In this document: piece by piece, positions 12,813 to 24,373 of the stretch | How positions within the stretch are numbered: the first letter of the stretch is position 1 | Layout of the letters: the number at the start of each line of letters is the position of its first letter | Source: Tetradesmus obliquus | Lineage: Eukaryota > Chlorophyta > Chlorophyceae > Sphaeropleales > Scenedesmaceae | DNA: 64,000 bases | Assembly (NCBI GenBank): GCA_030272155.1 | Contig: CP126195.1 | Span: forward strand, 310,001 to 374,000 | Direction: 5' to 3' | Program-made: the position numbers and the translations under genes | Notes under the pieces: generated by a model | What the model was told of the DNA's origin: nothing | What the model saw: the letters and a program-made list of their open reading frames with translations, nothing else | Databases searched by the model: none

Positions 12813-13099
12813 GGAGGTGTGGAAGTCAAATACGTTGTCAACATCTGCAGCTGTGGGGTGGGTGCCACCACACCGCCTATTGTGAACAAGCTCAAGTGGC
12901 TGAGAACACTGTGTGAGTGGCAGCAAGGCATGCAAGCAGGCATGCAGGCAGGCAGGATGCAGCATTGTTCCTGCAAGAGCATGGAGGCAGTTGCACTGCT
13001 GTTGGTACGCATAAGAGATTGAAAGAGTGCAGCAACTCCATTTGCACTGCTGCACTGGTGCATGCTGAGCTTTGCGAAAGGTAACCTCAAGCTGCCCTA

Positions 13100-13161
<62 letters not shown>

Positions 13162-14956
13162 TATGCTGCCATGTGTGTTGGCTGCTGCTGCCTATGCTGC
13201 CATGGTATGTTGGCTGCAGCTTATCCTGTAGCGTCTGTGGCAGCACTGCTCAAGTACAAGCCACTGGCGGTGCAGGTGTCCTGTGATGGAGGCCCCTGGC
13301 AGGTGTGCTGCTCCGTTAAATAACACATCAATCAACCCCTCATGATGGGACATGGGACATGGGATGTTGGATAGAAGGGGCTATATCGGTGTGTTAGTGC
13401 GGCTATGCCACGACAGACACTGCTTCTCCCTCGCCAGCTGCAGCATCATGTAGCGTCTGTGGTTCGAGAATCAGGCTTGACTCCTGCAGTCATAGCCGCA
13501 GCAACGGCATCATCATCAAGACATGACAGGGCAGTGAGCCTGTGGCTGGTCTCACGTCAATCGCCTGTTGTCCATGGGATGGTGTTATGTTGCCACTAGG
13601 TGTGATACAGCCTGGACTGTTGTGTCAAAACATCTGCATGCTGTGTTTTGCTGCTACTGCTGCAGACGTTGGAGCAGCTCACCATGCTGGTGGTGGGGAA
13701 TGGCATCTACTGGGGTGGAGGTGAGCGCGCATGTAGAAGGACAAAATCATGCAATTAATGCATGTGCCTGCTGCTGGTGTGGCTCGGGGCCTGTCAGACA
13801 TGAATATCCTGGCCTCATTGTATATGTGGTGAGCTGTGTGCGTAAGGCAGTGGAATTTCCATGTAGTGCCGGCATCGCTTGCTTGTGTTTTGCCGAGTTG
13901 CACCCAGCAAACATGTCACAGCGGCATCCCATGCTTGACTGCGTCTGACAAGACAGATCTGCACACAGCTCGGCATCAGAGCAGATCCCTGCAGCACTCC
14001 ACCCCGTGTTGCCAACGCAAGCCATTGATGCTGAACTTGTCTGCGCACATGTGCCATCCGTCATGCCCCGCAGGCATGCGTGTGTTCCCGCGCGCTAGCA
14101 CACATGACGGGCTGCTAGATACTATGATAGTGCAGCGCATGGGGCTGGCTGATCTCGTCACTAAAGGTGGGACCCTCACACAACAAGCCTTGTTTCAAAG
14201 CCGCTCACCAGTTGGAGTATATAAGATGTCAGCAAGAGTGCACACTGGCTGGACGCCATGGTGGTGTAGTGCATGGGGCTGGCGGACTCTGTCACTAAGT
14301 TGAGGCCTTGTTTCAAAAATGCTCAGTGCAACATCAGCCGTTGGAGCAGATATCATCATGTCAGCAAGTGTGCGGGCTGCTGGAAGACATCTTACTGCAG
14401 CGCATGGGGCTGGCGGACCACATAACCAAAGGTGAGGTCGTATTTAGAAGCCGCTCAGCCCTTAGAGCAGGTACACTGTTTGCATCCTGGCGGACACCAT
14501 AGTGCAGCGTATGGGGCTGGCAGACTCCGTCACCAAAGGTGAGGCCTTGTTCCAATGCTGCAGTGCTACGTGCCTGCTGCCAACTGCTGCGCTGCCTTTG
14601 CGCGCAGTCAAGCGGCTGGTCGCCTGCCATGCCCAGCCAAAAGTGGAGGCCTTCTCATGAGGATTCTTGAGGAGTTTTGGTCATGGTTCGACCCCTGGTT
14701 CAACACGCATGCTGTTGAACAACACAAATGCCTTGTAGACCCGAACTGTGACGGGTTCTACTGCTCATGCTTCTGCTGCTGGCTGTGCTGCCGCTGCTGC
14801 CTTTGCTCACTCAATTATCTGCCTGCAGGCCACCTGCTGCGCTCAGGAGAGTATGAAAACCTGCAGAACGTGACAACGCTGCCGCCCTGCAAGTCTCTGA
14901 AGGTCAGACCAGTCCAGACTGCAGGCGCAGCAGCAGCAGCAGGCGCAGCAGCAGGC

Positions 14957-15031
<75 letters not shown>

Positions 15032-15124
15032 TGCCCCTGGTGGGAGCTGGATGGGGAGGGCCAGGGGCCCTGCAGCGAGGTCAGCATTGAGCTGCTGCCT
15101 GCAGCACTCCAGCTGTGCGTCTGA
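10584..15124 (+). CDS. Diacylglycerol/lipid kinase family protein (DAGK catalytic fold)
   Basis: Ten exons give 392 aa: 10584-10632, 10824-10903, 11567-11680, 11975-12055, 12342-12376, 12620-12912, 13220-13302, 13666-13720, 14074-14166 and 14829-15124. Family landmarks occur in order: an NPAGAGGRTK nucleotide loop at about residues 14-23, GGDGT at 74-78, GTGSDFSRTFGW at 109-120, and a C-terminal half with DGGPW, a GN-x-YWGGG segment, the HDGLLD motif and a closing WELDGE strand. This is the fold shared by diacylglycerol kinases, sphingosine/long-chain-base kinases and YegS/BmrU-type lipid kinases; substrate cannot be told from sequence. The protein begins almost directly at the catalytic domain, with no targeting peptide or membrane span, like bacterial-type members. 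An in-frame stop at 10560 supports this ATG. A 25-residue poly-Ala insert near the C-terminus comes from a GCA repeat (14957-15030). Confidence 0.88.
11407..11458 (+). repeat. Exon echo: start of lipid-kinase exon 3
   Basis: The last intron bases, the CTGCAG acceptor and the first ~35 bp of exon 3 (real copy from 11551) recur 144 bp upstream with several substitutions that break the frame. A weaker trace of the same acceptor region lies near 11305. Confidence 0.75.
11685..11734 (+). repeat. (CAG)n array after lipid-kinase exon 3 donor
   Basis: About 16 CAG units begin five bases inside the intron, directly after the GTGA donor. This is an exception to the usual orientation here, in which introns carry CTG on the sense strand. 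Confidence 0.9.
12267..12323 (+). repeat. (CTG)n array before lipid-kinase exon 5
   Basis: About 19 CTG units end some 18 bp before the acceptor at 12341 and may serve as its pyrimidine-rich tract. Confidence 0.9.
13103..13160 (+). repeat. (CTG)n array before lipid-kinase exon 7
   Basis: About 19 CTG units lie in intron 6, roughly 60 bp upstream of the acceptor at 13219. A 33-bp imperfect duplication containing CTGCTGCCTATGCTGCCATG follows it. Confidence 0.9.
14245..14545 (+). repeat. Three exon echoes of lipid-kinase exon 9
   Basis: The 3' part of exon 9 (around 14128-14170, coding for IVQRMGLADLVTK and its donor) recurs at about 14260-14300, 14389-14431 and 14497-14541. The last two copies keep an AAAG|GTGAG donor. 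The copies carry stops or frame breaks upstream, and only the first fits the protein, so the others lie in intron 9. Confidence 0.85.
14957..15030 (+). repeat. Exonic (GCA)n coding for poly-Ala
   Basis: About 25 GCA units in the last exon of the lipid kinase give an uninterrupted alanine run between two conserved strands of the C-terminal domain. Length variation here would not break the frame. Confidence 0.9.
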
Positions 15125-15506
15125 CGCTGTGAAGGACATTGTGAAGGAACGCAACATGACCCATAGCTGCAATATGACAGTTTAGGCATGGTAAATGCAC
15201 AACTGCAGCAGGGCTGGCACTTCTGCTGAGTTCACAATGTGATTGCAACTGGTTGCATGCAGAGTGGCTTCATGAGGTTGCATGCAGAGTGGTTGCATGA
15301 GGTTGCATGCAACCAGGCGAGCGTTCACCTCTGGTACATATCCGATATGGCACTGGGTTGGTGGTATTACGACATTGAGCAACTGCACACATCAAACGAA
15401 CCTGTTGACAGGTGTTTACTCCTTTTTGGCATGGAGGCATATGCCAGTGCATTGGCACGGCAGCTCACCAGGTGTGTCAATATCATATCCACAAGTTGTG
15501 GAAATT

Positions 15507-15511
15507 TGTAA
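15507..15511 (+). terminator. Candidate TGTAA poly(A) signal of the lipid-kinase gene
   Basis: First TGTAA downstream of the lipid-kinase stop, 383 bp away. The spacing is acceptable for a chlorophyte 3' UTR but is not proof of use. Confidence 0.35.
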
Positions 15512-15707
15512 GTTACACCATGATGAGATGTACATGTGCAGGAAAATGCCAGCAGCCAGCCAGCAGAAAGTCACTCAGCATGTATGCGGCCACGGCCACA
15601 CTGCTGCCCATGTCCTGGCAGTGGCAAAACCTGCCCTGTATACCAACACACCAACTGGTGTGCCACCAACACACGACAGAGCACAGCACGTGATGTGCAA
15701 GCTTTCT

Positions 15708-15709
<2 letters not shown>

Positions 15710-15746
<37 letters not shown>
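15710..15746. repeat. (CCAG)n tetranucleotide array
   Basis: Nine consecutive CCAG/CAGC units, unusual in a window dominated by CAG/CTG triplets. It lies in non-coding DNA. Confidence 0.9.
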
Positions 15747-15747
<1 letters not shown>

Positions 15748-17054
15748 TGCAGTCATGTGTGTGCACATGTGCACGCTTCCTACCTACTGCACATTCAGCC
15801 CCTCACTGAAACAAACAACATTCAGCCAGGCTCCAAGTGTGCGATCACCACACTGCACAAACAAGCAGCTCTGGTAGCACATGCACAGTATAACAAGTTC
15901 AAAACAAAACAGGCGGCTTTCGGCCTGCACCAGCTAGCAATTTGTACATAGTCGCCAGGCTGCCGTGCGAGGACAAGCACACACATGTTCGCATTAACGG
16001 ACCCAAATGCAACCCCTCTGTCAACATGTGTACATACACACCAACTGCACTGAGCTGGGCACAATGCGCTTCAATGTCACATGTACATAGTCAATGGCAG
16101 CCGCCAAGCCACATGGCATTCCTGGGCAGCTGTTGCACATGCACACAAAGGCAATGCGGCATCCCTGACACACATATGTATGCATGCGATGGAACCCCTT
16201 TCAGCTGGCGCCTGCATTCCTGCTTGCAAGCCGCGCATCCCTACATAAAGCAGTGCACCATGGCACAAGTCACTGCGGCACGTCATCAAATTAGTATCAT
16301 ATAGAAACCCAACGTACTAAAACCAAAGCAGCCTGCCATGTGACAGGACATTTATTGTAGGGAGAAAACACCAGTGCTGCCGCTAAGACCACCACAGGCA
16401 AGCCACTGCACTCCGAACATGCACATGTGTGAGCAATCAGCGGGCATACAGCTGCCACTAACCAACCAAAGTTTATTGCTTTGCCGTGCTGCACCAGAAA
16501 ACACACTAGCACGGCACTGCATGGCAAGGGTAGCTCTGCAACAGTGTCTGGCCGTCCAATGTGCACCAGGCGTCCTGTGCACATGCACAACTGTACAATC
16601 CTTCGCAGTATACTTCAAAACCTGCATCTGTGCCTGCGCCCCCTTCAACTGATCCCTGAGCAACACAGCCGTGCACACGACATGTAAGCGTGCTAGCCAC
16701 TGATCAGTTCTATAACCCTGCCATGCATGCACCTGCTCACGTATTGTGTGCTTGCAGTCCCTGACCTGACAGATATCCACTGTGCATCAGCCAAATCACC
16801 ATGTCTTCTGCCTGTACAGAGCGACCTTGATTGGTGCATCCAAAAACCTACACGGCAGCGGTATGTGTGCAGTGCACTGGTTTGCAACCGCAACACGTGG
16901 CACTACCTTGACCTGGGTGTAACCAGGCAGCCCAGGCCAAGCACCTGCAGCAGCAGCAGCAGCAGCAAGGGGCATGCTGCCCCTTTATCACTGTTGCTAG
17001 CACAAACCCCACAGGTGCCACTGTAAACACAGCAGCTGCCGAAGCAGAACTCAA

Positions 17055-17172
17055 CTCACACTACTAGTAGTAACTCAAATCACACTACTAGTAGTACAGC
17101 AGCAACACAGCATGCCTGCAGTGTACTCGTTGTAACACAGCAGCAACACAGCATGCCTGCAGTGTACTCGTT
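17055..17172. repeat. Two adjacent short tandem duplications
   Basis: A unit with the palindromic core ACTACTAGTAGTA occurs twice at 17055-17096. It is followed at once by two copies of a ~35-bp unit containing CAACACAGCATGCCTGCAGT (17098-17172). Both duplications look recent, being nearly identical. Confidence 0.85.
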
Positions 17173-18343
17173 TATGATGCACCAAAGATGGCAATTTTTG
17201 TAATGCAAGCCTCGGAAATTGACGCAGTTCCACCCAGTGCTGGTAGCTAACTCATCCGCAAATCATACAACCCTGCACATGCACTCCTTCCCACTGGGCT
17301 GGAGACCTAAACCTCTGCCTGTGTGCCCTCAGACCAAACCCTCTCACAGTCACAGCCACGCACACAGCAGGTAACTGGCAAATGATCAGTTCTTGAACTA
17401 TGACAGACATGTGCCTTGCTGCATGCTGTCTGTCTTGCAGCCCCTAACCCACAACAGATATGCCTGCTGCTTCATTTGCACACCATTCTCTCCCAACCAA
17501 GGACAAAACACTCTGCTGCATTCCATCCGCCGCACTACAGCGGCTGATGATTCACATTGCAAGGCTTGCAACCATCAGTGGCTGTACGGCGATGGCAGAA
17601 CAGTATAAAGGCACACCAGGTAAAGCACTTGCAACAGAAGCAAGCAGGTGCCACCAGGTCATCTCCTTGACACTACAAACCAGACAGACACAAAGCCAAC
17701 GCAGCAGCTGTCCAAACCTAACCAGAGAAACAGCAGTACATCAGCAACATACAACGACCACAACGTACCCGTTCACGAGGCCCAGACATCGCTCCTCCTG
17801 TGATACAATCCTCTCATGGGAGCGATGCAGCAGTCTCAAGCAGTGCTGTTAGCTAACACGTCTGCAACCCCTAAAGCGCTGCACCAAGAAACGCACCAAA
17901 AACACAGTTTTAAGCATGCACCCCCCCCTGGCTCGATGGGTATCAACAAGACACCCACCACACTACTGCACACTTATCTCCCATGTGCTGTGTCGCACTT
18001 GAAGCACAATCCTGCAAAGCAAAGTCCTGTGTGATATTATTTCACAACGTCCAACAACCATAGCCTGACATGCGTTGTCCTGCAAACCTTTGATTAGCGT
18101 CCCACACAGCCCCTAGGTGTTGCGCCTGACATTAGAGCTCAACACAACCAAAAAGGAGATGTGCACAGCTTGTGCCTACTACCACATCGTCCCTATTCAG
18201 CACTAAACACACTCGCCACCCACCACACCACAGCCAAGCAGCTGACGCCACACAACGAGCCCATATGGGCTGGCATGCATGCACAGACAGCCGAAACCAC
18301 GCGCACACCCACACTTTGAAATGCAGGGGCATCCCCAAAGTGC

Positions 18344-20855
18344 TCAATTTGGTGCCAACGCCTTGAAGTTGGCCTTTATGAGTGTGCGCTGCGAGTTGCC
18401 GGGTAGGGAGGTACCCTGTATCCTCTGACACTTTGTGCCTGCAGCTGCACCTACGACATCACCTATCTGCCCTGTCGATGCATCCCACGCCCCAAACACC
18501 ACACCCGAACACAAGCTGTTGTACGTGCACGCCCCCAAGCAGTCATTCAGGCTATTAACAGCGACAGCAACTAAGCTGCCTGCACTGATTGTCGCAGCAG
18601 CTGCAGACCCTGCAGTGTAAGAGTAGTGTCCAGAGCCCATATCTTTTGCCTGCACCAGGCTGTTGCTTGCTGATGCAACCTCTGCTACTGCTGCTGCTGT
18701 TGTTGTTGTTACCGCGTCACCAGTAGCATCAGCAGGTGCCTTCACTCTTGCAACGACTGACATAGAGTTGACTGTTTTCAGCGCAATGCCGCCGCTGGCT
18801 GCATAGCTGCTAGGGGCTGATGTGCCAGGGTGCCACAGCTTGCAGGAATTGTCATCGTAGTCAAAGGTTGCTGCTGCACAGCTGGCGCTGTCCCTGCACC
18901 TCTGGACACACCACTGCAGAGGGAATCACAGCAGCAGCGGCAGCAGCAGCAGCAGGTGTTACACAGGCGCAGCAACACTGATGTTGTGGTTGTTGAAGCT
19001 GGCAGTGGCTGTTGACTGCAGCAACGCACTGACAGGTCGTCTCTTGCTGTATGGCATATGCAGCCACAGGCTGCCACAGCACTGCCGTGATGCTGCCATG
19101 TGTTGCGTGCAGCTAGCAAGCACGGCAGCAGCTTCGCAGCGGCGGCCAACACAGCAGCTGATACCATTTTTTTTTATTGCAGTGCAGGCACGCGCAGCCT
19201 TTGCAGGTAATGACAGTGGCTGCTGAAAGCAAATTTTTATGTTACACGCTCTTTGAAATCTCACCTGCCAGCTGCCAGAAGCGCCGGGCGCGTCTGCCGA
19301 CTTGAACTCTGGGCCCTCTTGCAGATCCAGGAAGAATGCACCGTCCACTGTCTGCGAAAAGTCAGCCAGGCAATCGCCCTGCGAGGTGGCTCCTGCAGGG
19401 CTTGTTGCGAGTGGCACAAAGTCATTGTCGCCATTCCAAGGAAATGAGAAGACCCGGCTCACTGGGCATGCCAAGCAGCGAGTGGTGTCCAGAATCCTGC
19501 CACTCAGCGGGTTGTAATATCCATCCACGCAAGGCTTGCAGCTCTGCGGCGATGCGCCGCCATACCCAGCTGCACATAAGCTGCAGTCTGTGGCAGATGT
19601 AGCGCCGGTCTCTGGTGTTGTGCGGCCCTCTGGGCACTTGCTGCAGGCTGATTTGCTGGCTGCGCTGTTGGTGCCGTCTGAGAAGGTGCCGAGTGGGCAG
19701 CGTGCTGTGCTGCCGTCAATCTCTGCACCCCAGCCGGGCGCATAAAGGGTGCAGCTTGCTGCACTGGTGGCCTTTGTTGCTCCAGTAGTGGTGCCATTGG
19801 GGCACCTGCAGAGAAAGCAGCATGAAAACATGACAGCACAAGGATCAGCAAGAGCTGCAGTGTTTTCAGAGTGTTGTTGGCGCAATTCAAGATACTCAAA
19901 CTCTCCTGGCTGGCGCACAGCACTGACGATGACCAAACACAGCATGGTGCAGCGAATTAGAAGTAAATGTATGTGTTGGGATGCATTGCAGCACTGATGT
20001 GGCACGCAAGCTGCCGAAAGCAACGTATATGGCAGTGTAGGATGCATGCGCCAGCCACAGTATGCCTGCTGTGCGCATGCAGCAGCAACTTCCATCACGC
20101 ATGCCAAGCATTTCTGAGGTGTATGCACAAAAGCCGGTAAACAGGATCGCATGCTCACTGTTTGCACGGCAGCAGGTTGCCTCCAGCGTTGTAATACCCC
20201 GGAGGACACTCCTGCGCGCCGTCACCGTAGTAGCCATAACCCGGCTGGGTTACGCACGCGCTGATGCTGTAGTAACCCCCCTCTGCGATTACCACCGTCT
20301 CGCCAGCTGTGGTGGTATATGACGCCGCCCTTGCGTCATTGCCAGCCGTGACTGTAAATGTGGGGCACGCTGCACACGGCGCGACTGACAGGCCGTGCCT
20401 GATGTCGCTGCTTCCGAAGAAGTTTACCGGACAAATAACAGCTTGCAGGACACCCGAAGATGACAGCTTTGTAACGCCCATGCCTGGCTGGATGAAGCAG
20501 GACTCTGGGCTGCCTCGTACATACTTGACTTCTGCTGTGTCCCCGTTGTTTGGGTCCAGGATGTCAATGCCGCTGGTTCTGGAAGATAGCCACAGGCCTT
20601 CGCCGCAAGGTGTGCAGCGCGCAGCACGGTCCCAGCCCTACAGCAGCAGCAGCAGCGTGTGGAAGAGGACAACAGACAGTGGGTACAAATGTGAGCGCAG
20701 AAGCCAAGTAAGGAGCTGGGCAAAAGAAGCACGACTGCACTCACCTGAGCACGTGATGTGGCTGCAAGCAGCGTGCAGGCACCTTCCAATGTGGCCGGCA
20801 GCAATTCCCAGTACTATCCCTTCCCATGCAGCATGCTGATACACCGCGGCAGCAC

Positions 20856-20895
<40 letters not shown>

Positions 20896-21746
20896 TCCTC
20901 TCACCTCCTTGTATGTGCCGCTGGGGCACTCCTGCACGTCCTGGCTGGCATCAGCCGGCAGGAACCAGCCTGGTGGCGCCACGCACTGCTGCTCGCTGAC
21001 TGCGCCCTCCTGCTCTGTCATCATGCCTCGGGGGCAGCGGCTGGGAGGGGTGGTGCCTCCAGGGCTGCACACACACACAGAGAGGCAGCAGCGCAAGCAG
21101 CGGAATGAGAATAAGATGGGATGGTGAGGTTGTGCATTGCAGAGCTGCGTGCCTGGCAGCGCTGCCGCTGGTATGTCAAACAGTGCCGCACATTCCCCGC
21201 TTGACGCATAACACATATGCACAACACGGTTGCGACTGAAATGCGCGGCGCGAGGCGTGTCATGCTACTGCGTCTCACCAGTAGAACGACTGCGGGCAGG
21301 CCTTGGTGGTATTGCCTGAAGTTTGCCCTGTGATGGTGCCAAATGAACCGCCAGTGCCAACCACTACTTTGTTGCGGTCCACAAACGCCACTCCGGGCTC
21401 CAAAACATTGCAAGCCGATGATGAGGTGGCAGCAGGGCTAGCTGTAGTGACGCCCGCACCGACTGCATCCTCGCATTCAATGCATTCTGCTTCATTCGAG
21501 TACTCTGCGCTGAATGTGCCAACAGGGCAAGGGGCCACTGCATCGCCATTCACAAAGTAACCAGGCGGCGCCTTGCAGACTGCTGCAGAGGTGTGTGAGC
21601 CAACCTCGCTCTCTGGGTCTGTTACAAACCCGGAAGGGCACGGCGTGCAGGATGTTGCACGGTCCATACCAGCGCTGTACTCATTGGCACCGCAAGGCAC
21701 AGCCACAAAGGTGGCTGCTGCTGCTGCTGCTGCTGCTGCAGCTACA

Positions 21747-21788
<42 letters not shown>

Positions 21789-22622
21789 ACATCTGCTCCT
21801 GCTGCTGCTGCTGCAGGTGCAGCAGCAGGTGCAGCTGCAGCAGCTGCCGCCTTAGGTCGCAGGAAATAGCCAGGCGCGTTCAAGCACGAAGCCGCCGTCT
21901 TGGCGCCCCGCCTGCGCGTGAGTGTGTTTGCAGGACACCTCTTCATGAACTGACCAGCGCCAGCACCTGGGATGGGCTGGTTGGTGGCTGCTCTGGGGCA
22001 GAAGAAGTGCTGCTGGCAGTCAACGCAGGTGCCACCAGTTGAGGGGTAGGTGCCGGCAGGGCAGACACACTCCGTCTGGGCGCTGTTTGGGACGCGCGGC
22101 GCCTGGCAGGCAGTGCAGAGGGTGCGGGCGCCTGGGCGCTGCATGCAGGAGCCTTGGGCGCAGAACCTGGCGCAAGAAATGCGGCAAAAGCACGGACAGA
22201 ACGTTAGTTGTGGGCTTGAGTAGCGTAGGAGCAGGTGTTGATGCAGCATGCTGGAGCAGGGGCGTGTAATGTGTGGGACACGCTAGGTGAGGTGTGGCCT
22301 GCAGAGCCAGCTGAGTGGCTGCTGCTGCAGGCAACCTGATGGATGCCAGCTTGCTGAGAATGGCGGTGGCAAGCTGCTAATCATACAGGATAACAATATT
22401 CGGATATGAAAAGCAAATTGTCGCCAGCCTGTAGCGACAATTACAGCAGCGGCTGCTGGTTTTGACAAGGAGCTACTGTACAGGTACGCACCTGATGGGG
22501 CACAGCTGCTGCAGCGACCGCGTCGGACCATTAGACGTCGTCGAATCGGGCAAAAGGCGTGCACAGACCGTGCGAACACTCAAGGAGCTGCAGCACAGCA
22601 CCAAGACTACCACCCGCCACAT
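18344..22622 (-). CDS. Secreted cysteine-rich protein (GCC2/GCC3-like repeats, PAN-like end)
   Basis: Seven exons give 939 aa: 22622-22492, 22166-21279, 21064-20905, 20637-20159, 19805-19265, 19015-18965 and 18913-18344, with junction phases 2, 2, 0, 2, 0, 0. The first ~21 residues (MWRVVVLVLCCSSLSV...) form a signal peptide. Residues ~44-720 consist of repeated short units with the pattern C-x2-C...G-T/F-...C, as in GCC2/GCC3 ephrin-receptor-like and TNFR-like modules. They are interrupted by poly-Ala linkers near residues 150-200. Residues ~751-939 contain two apple/PAN-like pieces (CVQRCRDSASC...F-x-YDDNSCKLW, and CLGACTYNSLCSGVVFG). There is no C-terminal membrane span, so the protein is probably secreted to the wall or periplasm. 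Such proteins are common in green algae, but none has a function I can assign here. Two small exons (18965-19015 and 20905-21064) make the model moderately sensitive to error. Confidence 0.82.
20857..20894. repeat. (CAG)n array in an intron of the cysteine-rich gene
   Basis: About 12 CAG units on the plus strand read as CTG in the sense direction of the gene. They lie 11 bp inside intron 3. A shorter run at 20641-20655 abuts the acceptor of exon 4. Confidence 0.9.
21715..21840 (-). repeat. Exonic GCA repeats coding for Ala-rich linker
   Basis: Two interrupted GCA blocks, read on the minus strand, give long alanine runs with scattered Val, Asp and Pro between cysteine modules of the secreted protein. 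Confidence 0.85.
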
Positions 22623-23813
22623 TGCAGCGACTGTTGATGCGGTGCTGGTAGCGCCTTTCAGCTGACGATAAGCTAACTTTTGCTGATCTTCAGTTGTTGA
22701 GGTTCAGCTATTCGAAGGCTGTGCAAAAGATGCGGCTATGGTGTCCACGATCGACCGTCGTCTGCAACTATATGGGTATTTAGACTACCAAACGTGTGAA
22801 TGATTGAGAACGAAGAAGTGTTGTGCTTCAGAGAGGCAGGGCTGCGCTTTTTATGATGTCACTCAGATTGGTGGGACCTAGTGGTTTCGCCTGTGCACGA
22901 CAATACGGGCAGTTTGTGGTTGCTGCAATATTTGAGACGCCTTTCAAGCGTAAAGCGTTATCATGTGTTGTTTCTATGATTACTTGAATGTCCGTATGCT
23001 GCCCATTGCAGCTCCTATACGCTCCTCATATCCGAACTAAGACGGACTTGTTGTGACTTCAGTGCAGCGAAGCCAGTATCCTTTCATCATAATTGTATTT
23101 TAATGTCCATTTTATTCAACAGATCGCCACGAACATTGGTCCTGGCCTGCATTGCAGGCGCTTTGCAGACCATCACTCAACAGCCGTGCATCAACAGGTT
23201 ACTGGGCACCACCGCAGGTGGTGGTACCCTCAGTGGCGTACGATACAAGCTGATCGCTTCAAAAACTCTCACTCTATTCACGGATACTCCTGTTCCCGTG
23301 CCTGGCTATACAACAACATCTTGCAATGAGATGACTCACTGTTGACGCAGTAGGAGCAGGCTCGTTGCGGCCCTGCAGGTCCTACAAAGTAATCACAGTC
23401 AACTGTATCAGACGCAGCATATACAAGCCCTACATGCTCTGCAAATGATTTGCATTAAAACTCAGCCCCTGGTGCTGCATGCAGGATGCTTGGCACCAAG
23501 GCCCTGCAGCCTGCAGGCGCTGGCACAGTGCCCAGGTGACCTGAAAAGTCCTTCAAACACTCCCAAGCAAGACTCAACCTGCAACGTCGCACTACTTGGC
23601 TTCACTCTGCAGGTCCTCAACCTGCAGTAATCGATCACCAGGCTGCTCAGTTGTCGATGCATGTCCCTTGAGCGCGCGCTCCCTCAAGCACTCGGCTGAA
23701 CCGCACGCCCGGCATTCGTCACAACAGCAGCACCAAATCGACAGCCAGCCACCGCAGCCCTCAGCATCACCAGCAGCACCACGCTGCCACATTGCGTCAC
23801 ACCCACCCAGCCG

Positions 23814-23845
<32 letters not shown>

Positions 23846-23897
23846 GCCATGTCTGCTACGCACCTCTGCAACCTCTACTTGACATCGGCTGAAGCAC

Positions 23898-23937
<40 letters not shown>

Positions 23938-23987
23938 GTTGCTGCTGCCCTGTAGCTGCTGCCTGGCATCATCCACCACCCACTGCT
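22623..23987. other. Intergenic region, no gene seen
   Basis: This lies between the start of the cysteine-rich gene and the stop of the next minus-strand gene. About 22650-23440 is AT-richer than the rest of the window, with no protein-like frame; promoter elements of the cysteine-rich gene should be here. The stretch 23790-23940 holds two (CTG)n arrays. Confidence 0.5.
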
Positions 23988-23992
23988 TTACA
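23988..23992 (-). terminator. TGTAA overlapping the stop codon
   Basis: On the minus strand the end of the 702-aa frame reads ATGTAAAG, so the stop TAA is part of a TGTAA motif. If it were the true poly(A) signal the 3' UTR would be extremely short; coincidence is more likely. Confidence 0.25.
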
Positions 23993-24317
23993 TGGCCCCA
24001 CTCTGGGCACCCTCAGACTGCTGCTCACGTGGCTGCTGCTCAGGCAATGCACGTGCCGCCCCTGCATGCTTGCCAGAGTCCCTGCCACCCCTGGGCTGCA
24101 CTGCATGCCTCACATTCACAACGCAAGCCGCACCAAACCGCACTCCAGCCACCACAGCCCTCAGCACCACCAGCAGCACAACACTGCCCACTAGCCGCAC
24201 CATGCTGCCAACTTGCCGCCTCACCCCCACCCAGCCGCCAGACGCATCTGCATCATATCTGCTGCGCGGCTCACCATCTGCCACATCATACACCAAAGCA
24301 TCGCTGCTGCCGCTGCC

Positions 24318-24373
<56 letters not shown>

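Larger units (their letters stand above)
15125..18343. other. 3.2 kb convergent intergenic region
   Basis: This lies between the stops of the lipid kinase (plus) and the cysteine-rich protein (minus). I see no protein-like frame, no tRNA and no rRNA. It holds a CCAG array, short tandem duplications, and two diverged copies of a stretch reading TGATCAGTTCT...CTTGCAG (near 16700-16780 and 17378-17455). It could hold both 3' UTRs or a non-coding transcript. Confidence 0.5.

Noticed and set aside
15125..18343. tRNA or rRNA gene in the large gap
   Set aside because: No GGTTCRANTCC-type T-loop with matching stems and no rRNA-like stretch was found by eye.
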